Of a stretch of 6,550 bases of DNA, positions 1 through 6,550 are shown in pieces. Source of the DNA: Burkholderiaceae bacterium (GTDB taxonomy: Bacteria > Pseudomonadota > Gammaproteobacteria > Burkholderiales > Burkholderiaceae); NCBI GenBank assembly GCA_947372155.1, contig CANBSM010000058.1:1-6550 (forward strand), in the 5' to 3' direction. Numbering within the stretch: the first letter of the stretch is position 1; the number at the start of each line of letters is the position of its first letter. Under the pieces are notes generated by a model, which searched no databases, was not told the origin of the DNA, and worked only from the letters and a program-made list of their open reading frames with translations. The position numbers were made by a program, and so were the translations under genes.

Positions 1-231
1 CAAACCATTCAGTTAGGGCTGGATTCAAAATGCTTGCAGGCTACCATTCCTGCCAATACTTGGTTTGCTGCCAAGCCAATCAGTCAAAACTCGTTTTGCT
101 TAGTTAGCTGTGCCGTAGCACCTGGTTTTGAATTCGCGGATTTTGAAATCGGTAAGCGTGACAGCTTGTTAAGAGAATTTGGCCACTATGCAGATAACAT
201 CAAGGCTATTGAGACTCTTACAAGGGCATAA
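1..231 (+). CDS. DUF985/cupin_5 family protein, 3' end only
   Basis: This reading frame is open from the first base of the window to a TAA at 229-231, so it is the last 76 codons of a gene whose start lies outside. The visible part carries the features I associate with the C-terminal half of DUF985 (cupin_5, YML079-like) proteins: a I-P-A-N-T-W-F strand near residues 16-22, then S-C-A-V-A-P-G-F-E-F-A-D-F-E near residues 40-53, and a closing helix with L-L-R-E-F. These are small single-domain beta-barrel proteins of the cupin fold, and no firm biochemical role is known to me for the family. The TTG at 34 is an internal Leu codon, not a start. The gene converges on panC with only 25 bases between the stop codons. 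The family call is from recall of the motif pattern. Confidence 0.75.
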   Translation, partial: QTIQLGLDSKCLQATIPANTWFAAKPISQNSFCLVSCAVAPGFEFADFEIGKRDSLLREFGHYADNIKAIETLTRA

Positions 232-256
232 TCAATATCTTGACCGACCCCAAGAC

Positions 257-1960
<1,704 letters not shown>

Positions 1961-1968
<8 letters not shown>

Positions 1969-2149
1969 TCGAATACACGTAAGCGCGTTGCTTGAGTTTT
2001 GCCTCTTTGGCGCGACGTTGATCTTCAACGCTCAATGGTTCTTTATCCCACAGGAGCGCGCGACCGGCTTGCTGTTCAGCTTCGAGCTGTGGATGCTCGG
2101 TTTTGAGTTCAGTTAAGAACTGGGTGATTTCGGATTGATATCTTGCCAT
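1961..2149 (-). CDS. DUF3460 family small protein
   Basis: A 62-residue acidic/basic, highly charged protein with no signal peptide and no membrane segment. It begins M-A-R-Y-Q-S-E-I-T-Q-F-L-T-E-L-K, followed by L-L-W-D-K-E-P-L (32-39) and a basic helix Q-R-R-A-K-E-A-K-L-K-Q-R-A-Y-V-Y. I recognise this layout as the DUF3460 family of Burkholderiales, which has no known function. The central helix with alternating charge is probably solvent exposed. The start is the ATG at 2149-2147: an AGGA (TTAGGAAA) sits about 7-10 bases upstream and the family begins at M-A-R-Y. A TTG at 2179 would add ten residues with nothing to support them. The stop lies inside the scpA start (ATGACTGA), so translation of scpA is probably fed by this gene. 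Its place as first gene of the scpA-panC operon suggests co-expression but does not show a role. Confidence 0.88.
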
Positions 2150-2226
2150 GGCATTTCCTAAAATACTCAATAAATTCAATAACTTATGAAATTAATTCGA
2201 AAAGTTACCTAGTGACTACAACCGCC

Positions 2227-2255
2227 ATTATAGGTGCTTTTTAGGGGTATTTTTA
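2227..2255 (-). promoter_or_regulatory. Candidate sigma-70 promoter for the DUF3460-scpA-panC operon
   Basis: On the minus strand a perfect TATAAT (-10) lies at 2232-2227. A 17-base spacer puts the -35 position at 2255-2250, which reads TAAAAA and matches TTGACA at only three of six positions; it overlaps the metG stop codon. Transcription would start near 2220, leaving a leader of about 70 bases before the DUF3460 ATG. That AT-rich leader holds two copies of TTATTGA nine bases apart (2182-2176 and 2173-2167). Inference from sequence only; the weak -35 may mean an activator or a weak promoter. Confidence 0.5.
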
Positions 2256-3923
2256 CAAGTTTGCCGCTAGCAAAGCCTCAATTTGAGGGGCTTCCACGCG
2301 GGTCATCAGGTGCTTATAGGGCTTGATAGGGTTCTTGCTGGAGAGTGGGGTATTAATGTCTGACCAGGAAAGGGGTGGCAAGGAGAAGAATTCCTCAACG
2401 CCAGCTGCAACTTGAGGAATCACTGGCTTCAGATAAAGGCTCATCATCCGAAATGCTTCCAAGGTGATGCTACAGACTCTTTGCAAATCCGCTTCACGCT
2501 CTGGATCTTTAGCGATTTCCCATGGCTTGTTCTCATCTACAAAGCCGTTTACCTTATCAGCCAACTCCATCACGGTGCGCAGTGCTTTTGCGTATTCACG
2601 CCCCTCATAGAGTTCAGCTATTTTTTCGCTAGCAGCAGCAATCTCTTTGAGCAGTGGATTACTCATTGCTTCATCGGAAACTACGCCACCAAATCGTTTC
2701 ACTAAGAAGCCCGCGCTACGACTTGCAATATTGATGTACTTACCAAGTAAGTCGCTATTCACGCGCGCAACAAAGTCTTGCAGATTTAAATCTAAATCTT
2801 CCATGCTGTCATTGAGCTTGGTTGCGAAGTAGTAACGGAACCACTCAGGATTAAAGCCGCACTCAATCACGCTGTTGGCAGAAATCAAAGTGCCGCGTGA
2901 CTTACTCATCTTCTCGCCATCAACAGTTAAGAAGCCATGAGCAAATACGTTGGTTGGTGTGCGATAGCCGGCAAATTTCAAGGTAGCGGGCCAGAATAAG
3001 GTGTGGAAATACAGAATGTCTTTACCAATAAAATGATATTGCTCAGTAGTGGAATCTGGCTTGACCCACTCATCAAAATTCATGCCTTTAGTCTGGCAAT
3101 AATTGAGGAAACTAGCGTAGTAACCAATCGGGGCATCAAGCCATACATAGAAGTACTTGCCTGGTGCATCGGGGATCTCAAAGCCAAAATACGGGGCATC
3201 GCGGGAGATGTCCCAGTCACCCAGCTTGCTTTCTCCTGGCTGACCAACCCATTCTTTCATCTTATTGCGAGCTTCAGGCTGCAATGGTGTTTTGACTTGC
3301 GTCCAGTCGCGTAAGAACTCTTCGCAACGTGGATCAGACAGCTTAAAGAAATAGTGATCAGAAATCTTTTTAATAGGGGTTGCACCACTCACTACTGAGA
3401 AAGGATTCTTCAGGTCTGTAGGTGAATACGTTGCGCCACACTTTTCACAGTTATCGCCATACTGATCTTTAGCGCCACACTTAGGGCACTCGCCTTTGAT
3501 GAAACGATCCGGGAGGAACATTTCTTTAACGGGATCGTAAGCTTGCTCAATCGCACGCTTTTCAATCAAGCCAGCATCACGCAGCTTGAGATAAATACTT
3601 TGCGCTAACTTCTCATTCTCAGGGCTATCAGTTGTGTAGTAGTTATCAAACGAAATGAGGAAGTTATCAAAGTCGCGCTTATGCTCTTTCCAAACATTCG
3701 CAATGAGTTCTTTAGGGGTGATGCCTTCTTTTTCAGCGCGCAACATGATGGGGGTGCCATGTGTGTCATCAGCGCCAACATAGTGAACCTCATGACCACG
3801 CATTCTTTGAAAGCGCACCCAAATATCGGTCTGTACGTATTCCACCAAATGGCCGATATGGATTTGACCATTGGCATACGGTAGGGCGGAGGTAACAAGA
3901 AGGCGGCGTTCGGAACTGCTCAT
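2253..3923 (-). CDS. metG: Methionyl-tRNA synthetase, short form without C-terminal tRNA-binding domain
   Basis: MetG charges tRNA-Met and initiator tRNA with methionine in the cytosol. The protein is 556 residues. The Rossmann catalytic domain starts at once, with [13 protein letters not shown] (HIGH at 22-25). The zinc-binding insert has two CxxC pairs, Cys146/149 and Cys159/162. W-L-D-A-P-I-G-Y (261-268) forms part of the methionine/adenylate site, and K-M-S-K-S is at 338-342, followed by R-G. An all-helical anticodon-binding domain then runs to the end (near residues 380-550). The E. coli enzyme has about 677 residues because it carries a C-terminal EMAP/Trbp111-like dimerisation and tRNA-binding domain; this protein stops just where that domain would begin, and the 103 bases downstream cannot encode it. 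The ATG at 3923 lacks a recognisable Shine-Dalgarno sequence, but the family N-terminus fits it. metG is divergent from fdhD. Confidence 0.97.
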   Translation of the reverse strand: MSSSERRLLVTSALPYANGQIHIGHLVEYVQTDIWVRFQRMRGHEVHYVGADDTHGTPIMLRAEKEGITPKELIANVWKEHKRDFDNFLISFDNYYTTDSPENEKLAQSIYLKLRDAGLIEKRAIEQAYDPVKEMFLPDRFIKGECPKCGAKDQYGDNCEKCGATYSPTDLKNPFSVVSGATPIKKISDHYFFKLSDPRCEEFLRDWTQVKTPLQPEARNKMKEWVGQPGESKLGDWDISRDAPYFGFEIPDAPGKYFYVWLDAPIGYYASFLNYCQTKGMNFDEWVKPDSTTEQYHFIGKDILYFHTLFWPATLKFAGYRTPTNVFAHGFLTVDGEKMSKSRGTLISANSVIECGFNPEWFRYYFATKLNDSMEDLDLNLQDFVARVNSDLLGKYINIASRSAGFLVKRFGGVVSDEAMSNPLLKEIAAASEKIAELYEGREYAKALRTVMELADKVNGFVDENKPWEIAKDPEREADLQRVCSITLEAFRMMSLYLKPVIPQVAAGVEEFFSLPPLSWSDINTPLSSKNPIKPYKHLMTRVEAPQIEALLAANL

Positions 3924-3937
3924 GTAATGCGGACTTA

Positions 3938-3959
3938 AATAAGAAGGTTAATAAGAAGG
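3938..3959. repeat. Tandem direct repeat AATAAGAAGG in the metG leader
   Basis: The ten-base word AATAAGAAGG occurs at 3938-3947 and again at 3950-3959, a period of 12 bases (roughly one helical turn). It sits 15 to 36 bases upstream of the metG start, where on the coding strand it reads as two CCTTCTTATT copies. It could be an operator, a translation-influencing leader element or a chance duplication. The repeat itself is directly visible; any function is unknown. Confidence 0.6.
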
Positions 3960-4032
3960 GAAAACAGTCAAATAGGGTGCAGTACTCAATTATGCTGGCT
4001 AATGCAGTGATTTTAGTCTGCGGTTAAAGTAA

Positions 4033-4048
4033 AGCACTTCGGAGTGTT
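4033..4048. other. Small hairpin in the metG/fdhD divergent region
   Basis: AGCACT at 4033-4038 can pair with AGTGTT at 4043-4048 (one G-T pair) around a four-base TCGG loop. No T-run follows on the plus strand, and on the minus strand only TTTACTTT follows, so a normal intrinsic terminator is unlikely. It lies about 50 bases before the fdhD start and overlaps the weak -35 position of the candidate fdhD promoter. Confidence 0.35.
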
Positions 4049-4066
4049 CTTAAACCCCGATAAAAT
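4038..4066 (+). promoter_or_regulatory. Candidate sigma-70 promoter for fdhD
   Basis: TAAAAT at 4061-4066 matches the -10 consensus at five of six positions. A 17-base spacer places TTCGGA (three of six) at 4038-4043 as the -35. The start would fall near 4073, giving a leader of about 24 bases. A modest purine-rich AGAGAG at 4085-4090, six bases before the ATG, could serve as ribosome binding site. Sequence inference only. Confidence 0.35.
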
Positions 4067-4096
4067 TGAGTTTAGCCCGACCTTAGAGAGTATTTT

Positions 4097-4939
4097 ATGG
4101 CAGTAAAACCAACCATTCAGATGTCTTCTGCCTCCGTACCCTTGGTGCACGAGGTCGAGGTGATGGATGAGCTGGGCCGCTTAAAAAAGACTCATATTCC
4201 TGGGGAGCGGCCTTTAACTATCTATCTGGATAAGCGTGAAGTGGTGACGCTGATGACTTTGGGGAGCGCCCCAGAAGCATTGGTCTTAGGCTATTTGCGC
4301 AACCAGCGCCTTGTAGAGTCGCCTGATGACATCGAAAGTATCCAAGTAGATTGGGAGACCGACTCAGCTGCCGTTAAGACCCACCGCAGCACTGTCGATA
4401 TTGATGCCTTAACCAGCAAGCGGGTAGTAACAACTGGTTGTGGTCAGGGAACCATGTTTGGTGGCTTGATCGAGGAGATGGACGCCATTCAGCTTCCCGA
4501 GGGTCCGCAACTCTCCCAAGAGGCAATAGTTGCCTTGATTGACTCGATTCGGATGCATGACACCATTTATAAGAAGTCTGGTTCGGTCCATGCCTGCGCA
4601 GTCTATGAACGCGACGGCCAGGATGGGGTGCGACTGCTGCACTTTATTGAAGATGTTGGTCGCCATAATGCGGTCGACTCGATTTCTGGCTTGATGTGGC
4701 TAGCCAATAAGCCGGGCAAGGATTTGATTTTCTTTACTACGGGGCGCCTCACCTCAGAGATGGTGATCAAGGGGGCCCAGATGGGCATTCCTTTTCTCCT
4801 GACCCGCTCGGGCGTGACCTTGATGGGCCTGGAGCTGGCGCGCAAGACGAATCTCACTATCCTCTCCCGTTGCTCCGGCAAACACTTTGAGATCTATAAC
4901 GCCCCGGAGAGGGTCGTTTTTAGCCAAAAACCCCAATAA
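4097..4939 (+). CDS. fdhD: Formate dehydrogenase accessory sulfurtransferase FdhD
   Basis: FdhD passes sulfur, received from a cysteine desulfurase such as IscS, to the bis-MGD molybdenum cofactor before it is inserted into formate dehydrogenase. The protein has 280 residues, the normal size. Family landmarks in order: an early strand R-P-L-T-I-Y-L-D (38-45); E-A-L-V-L-G-Y-L (60-67); T-T-G-C-G-Q-G (112-118) with Cys115, which aligns with the essential sulfur-carrying Cys121 of E. coli; G-S-V-H-A-C-A-V (162-169); [10 protein letters not shown] (185-194); and [10 protein letters not shown] (214-223). The second cysteine of the E. coli CxxC motif is Gly here; as I recall it is not conserved across the family. 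No formate dehydrogenase or other molybdenum cofactor gene is in the window. The gene is visibly richer in GC than its neighbours, especially towards the 3' end. dcd follows after 40 bases. Confidence 0.94.
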   Translation: MAVKPTIQMSSASVPLVHEVEVMDELGRLKKTHIPGERPLTIYLDKREVVTLMTLGSAPEALVLGYLRNQRLVESPDDIESIQVDWETDSAAVKTHRSTVDIDALTSKRVVTTGCGQGTMFGGLIEEMDAIQLPEGPQLSQEAIVALIDSIRMHDTIYKKSGSVHACAVYERDGQDGVRLLHFIEDVGRHNAVDSISGLMWLANKPGKDLIFFTTGRLTSEMVIKGAQMGIPFLLTRSGVTLMGLELARKTNLTILSRCSGKHFEIYNAPERVVFSQKPQ

Positions 4940-4944
4940 ATTCG

Positions 4945-4973
4945 TCGGCAGGTGTGGGCGAAGGTTTTACAAT
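4945..4973 (+). promoter_or_regulatory. Candidate promoter for dcd, predicting a leaderless transcript
   Basis: In the 40-base gap between fdhD and dcd, TCGGCA at 4945-4950 (four of six to TTGACA) and TACAAT at 4968-4973 (five of six to TATAAT) are separated by exactly 17 bases. The dcd ATG begins six bases after the -10, just where transcription would start, so an mRNA from here would have little or no leader. This fits the lack of a well-placed Shine-Dalgarno sequence: the nearest AAGG, at 4961-4964, is 15 bases away. Readthrough from fdhD remains possible. Confidence 0.4.
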
Positions 4974-4979
4974 TCGGTC

Positions 4980-5546
4980 ATGACTATTAAATCAGACCAC
5001 TGGATCCGCCGCATGGGCGAGCAAGGCATGATCAGCCCATTTGAACCTGGCCAAGTTCGCCAAGACGCCGCCGGCAACAAAATCGTAAGTTATGGCACTT
5101 CAAGCTATGGCTATGACATTCGTTGCGCAAACGAATTCAAAATCTTTACGAACATCAATAGCACCATCGTTGATCCGAAGAATTTCGATGAACAATCATT
5201 CGTCGACTTCAAGGGTGATGTTTGCATCATTCCACCAAATTCTTTTGCATTGGCAAGAACAGTGGAGTACTTCAAGATTCCACGTAGCGTATTAACTGTC
5301 TGCGTTGGCAAGAGTACGTATGCTCGCTGCGGCATTATTGTGAACGTCACGCCATTTGAGCCTGAGTGGGAAGGTTATGTCACATTAGAGTTTTCAAACA
5401 CCACACCATTGCCTGCCAAAATTTATGCGGGTGAAGGTTGTGCACAAGTACTCTTCTTTGAGAGCGATGAAGTGTGTGGAACATCGTATAAAGATCGCGG
5501 TGGTAAGTATCAAGGTCAGCGGGGCGTTACCCTGCCTAAGACCTAA
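4980..5546 (+). CDS. dcd: dCTP deaminase
   Basis: Dcd converts dCTP to dUTP and ammonia, which feeds dUTPase and thymidylate synthesis; it is a cytosolic trimer of the dUTPase fold. The protein has 188 residues, the usual length in Burkholderiales. Motifs seen: [12 protein letters not shown] (37-48); [11 protein letters not shown] (87-97); G-K-S-T-Y-A-R-C-G (110-118), the nucleotide-binding loop equivalent to the E. coli R-S-S-L-A-R segment; and V-T-L-E-F-S-N (134-140) with Glu137 matching the catalytic Glu138 of E. coli. The C-terminal [10 protein letters not shown] lid is present. I chose the ATG at 4980 because M-T-I-K-S-D is the family N-terminus. An in-frame ATG at 4887 would add 31 residues inside fdhD and is rejected. 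The bifunctional dUMP-forming form cannot be fully excluded by eye, but similarity favours plain dCTP deaminase. Confidence 0.96.
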   Translation: MTIKSDHWIRRMGEQGMISPFEPGQVRQDAAGNKIVSYGTSSYGYDIRCANEFKIFTNINSTIVDPKNFDEQSFVDFKGDVCIIPPNSFALARTVEYFKIPRSVLTVCVGKSTYARCGIIVNVTPFEPEWEGYVTLEFSNTTPLPAKIYAGEGCAQVLFFESDEVCGTSYKDRGGKYQGQRGVTLPKT

Positions 5547-5558
5547 GCCATAACGGCA

Positions 5559-6473
5559 GTGCGTAAATTTCTATTTAATCGCCGTCCATCGCGGATTAAT
5601 CTAGAAGAATATCGTGCTTCGCTCTCGCGCTCCGAAATGGCGCGACCAGAGAATAATTTCTACCATTGGTTACTAGGTACCACTTGGACTAGCTTTATGT
5701 TGCTAGTTGTCTTTGTATATCTCGGGACAAACCTTTTATTTGCTTTTGCTTATATTGCGTGTGGTGATGGTGCCATTACTAGTGCTCAGCCAGGCTCTTT
5801 ACTGGATGTCTTTTTCTTCAGTGTGCAAACGATGGCAACCATTGGTTACGGTCGCATGACCCCTGTTGGCAGTTGGCCTAATGCGATTGTGACGTTTGAA
5901 GCGTTCTTTGGCATTGTTTACTCTGCGCTGACTACGGGTTTAGCTTTTGCGCGCTTTACTAGGCCTACTGCAGGCGTGCGATTCTCTAAAGTAGCTGTGG
6001 TTGGTAACCATGACGGCGTAAAAACATTTAAGTTCCGTGTAGCCAATGATCGCAGCTCTCATATTGTTGAGGCGCAATTACGACTGTGGCTTATCGCGGA
6101 AAGCATGACAAGCGAGGGTGAGCGTTATCGCAGATCAGTGGAGTTGCAGCTCCATCGTTCCGAGAGTCCCGTCTTTTCCTTGACCTGGACAGCGATGCAT
6201 AGCGTGGATGAGGCAAGCCCTTTAAAAGATTTCCTGGGTAAGGCGGAATTGAATGGAAATTGGCATCTTTTGATTACCTTTACGGGGTATCACGAGAGCC
6301 TGGCCAATCAAGTCTATGCTCGCCATGTTTACTTACCAAGAGATGTGCAGCAAAATGCGACTTTTGTCGATATAGTCACGGTTTCGCCAGATGGCGGCCG
6401 AATAATAGATTTAGCCAACTTTGAGAAGTGGGTTCCGAATGTCTCGGATAAATTAGTAGGGGAGTTTTTATGA
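5559..6473 (+). CDS. KirBac-type inward rectifier potassium channel
   Basis: A 304-residue inner-membrane channel subunit, expected to assemble as a tetramer. In order: a basic cytoplasmic N-terminus; an amphipathic slide helix F-Y-H-W-L-L (34-39); first membrane helix about 43-67; pore helix and selectivity filter F-F-F-S-V-Q-T-M-A-T-I-G-Y-G (85-98); second membrane helix about 107-132 ending G-L-A-F-A-R-F-T-R-P; then an Ig-like cytoplasmic Kir domain from about 138 to 290. Aligned by eye to KirBac1.1, Phe130 matches the gate residue Phe146 and Ser122 matches Ile138, the position that is Asp172 in Kir2.1. The start is GTG at 5559, four codons after the in-frame dcd stop, with no clear Shine-Dalgarno sequence; ATG at 5637 would shorten the N-terminus by 26 residues and still keep the slide helix. 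Its stop overlaps the next start (ATGA). Confidence 0.93.
   Translation: MRKFLFNRRPSRINLEEYRASLSRSEMARPENNFYHWLLGTTWTSFMLLVVFVYLGTNLLFAFAYIACGDGAITSAQPGSLLDVFFFSVQTMATIGYGRMTPVGSWPNAIVTFEAFFGIVYSALTTGLAFARFTRPTAGVRFSKVAVVGNHDGVKTFKFRVANDRSSHIVEAQLRLWLIAESMTSEGERYRRSVELQLHRSESPVFSLTWTAMHSVDEASPLKDFLGKAELNGNWHLLITFTGYHESLANQVYARHVYLPRDVQQNATFVDIVTVSPDGGRIIDLANFEKWVPNVSDKLVGEFL
6458..6464 (+). promoter_or_regulatory. Strong ribosome binding site for the decarboxylase
   Basis: AGGGGAG lies five bases before the ATG at 6470, inside the last codons of the channel gene. It is the strongest Shine-Dalgarno match I noticed in the window and decides the start of the next gene despite its overlap with the channel stop codon. 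Confidence 0.8.
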
Positions 6474-6550
6474 AATTTCGTTTTCCAATCATCATTATTG
6501 ATGAAGACTTCCGCTCCGAAAATATTTCGGGTTCGGGAATTCGTGACCTC
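6470..6550 (+). CDS. Orn/Lys/Arg decarboxylase, 5' end only
   Basis: The first 27 codons of a gene that runs off the right edge. The residues read M-K-F-R-F-P-I-I-I-I-D-E-D-F-R-S-E-N, then S-G-S-G-I-R-D-L. This is the start of the N-terminal receiver-like wing domain of fold-type I, PLP-dependent ornithine/lysine/arginine decarboxylases as I know it from Burkholderiales. Such enzymes decarboxylate a basic amino acid to putrescine, cadaverine or agmatine, for polyamine supply or acid resistance. The substrate cannot be read from this fragment because the PLP and active-site regions lie outside. The ATG overlaps the channel stop by four bases (ATGA) and has a strong ribosome binding site, so the two genes are very probably on one mRNA. 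Confidence 0.82.
   Translation, partial: MKFRFPIIIIDEDFRSENISGSGIRDL

Noticed and set aside
1969..2028. Extended scpA start at the ATG at 2028.
   Set aside because: It adds 20 residues with no ScpA similarity and overlaps most of the DUF3460 gene's C-terminal half.
3605..3898. Second minus-strand open frame of 97 codons inside metG.
   Set aside because: A frame shadow of the strongly recognised metG; residues look like out-of-frame noise.
3966..3994. metG promoter candidates on the minus strand: CATAAT (3994-3989) and TTGACT (3971-3966).
   Set aside because: The two hexamers are in the wrong order to act together, and neither has a partner at 16-18 bases, so I could not support a promoter position.
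4409..4936. Several minus-strand open frames opposite fdhD.
   Set aside because: Explained by the GC-rich antisense of fdhD; no start signals and no recognisable protein family.
4887..4979. Extended dcd start at the ATG at 4887.
   Set aside because: It lies inside fdhD and adds an N-terminus unlike the family, whose proteins start M-T-I-K-S-D.

Overview
The window looks like core chromosome of a betaproteobacterium in the Burkholderiales, most likely Polynucleobacter or a close relative. Support comes from a Dcd protein that reads like the Burkholderiaceae form along its whole length, a DUF3460-type small protein (a family I know from Burkholderiales), a KirBac-type potassium channel, and GC that is mostly in the 40s, unlike high-GC Burkholderia. 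The genus is inferred from composition and protein style, not from a database match.

Layout. At the left edge is the 3' end of a plus-strand DUF985/cupin_5 gene (1-231). It converges on a minus-strand block, read from right to left: metG (3923-2253), then a DUF3460 gene (2149-1961), scpA (1968-1105) and panC (1108-257). The last three overlap by 8 and 4 bases and are almost certainly one translationally coupled operon. A candidate promoter lies between metG and the DUF3460 gene. A 173-base divergent region (3924-4096) separates metG from a plus-strand series: fdhD (4097-4939), dcd (4980-5546), a KirBac channel gene (5559-6473) and the first 27 codons of an Orn/Lys/Arg decarboxylase (6470 to the edge).

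How the genes work together. Most are housekeeping: pantothenate and CoA synthesis (panC), chromosome condensation (scpA), translation (metG), sulfur transfer to the molybdenum cofactor of formate dehydrogenase (fdhD) and dUTP/dTTP supply (dcd). The most suggestive grouping is at the right end. There an inward-rectifier-type K+ channel is joined by an ATGA stop/start overlap to a decarboxylase of the family that makes putrescine, cadaverine or agmatine. Polyamines are the classic pore blockers of eukaryotic Kir channels, so a functional link is a testable idea, but nothing here proves it. I see no mobile element, CRISPR array, tRNA, rRNA or phage gene, and no clearly new multi-gene system.
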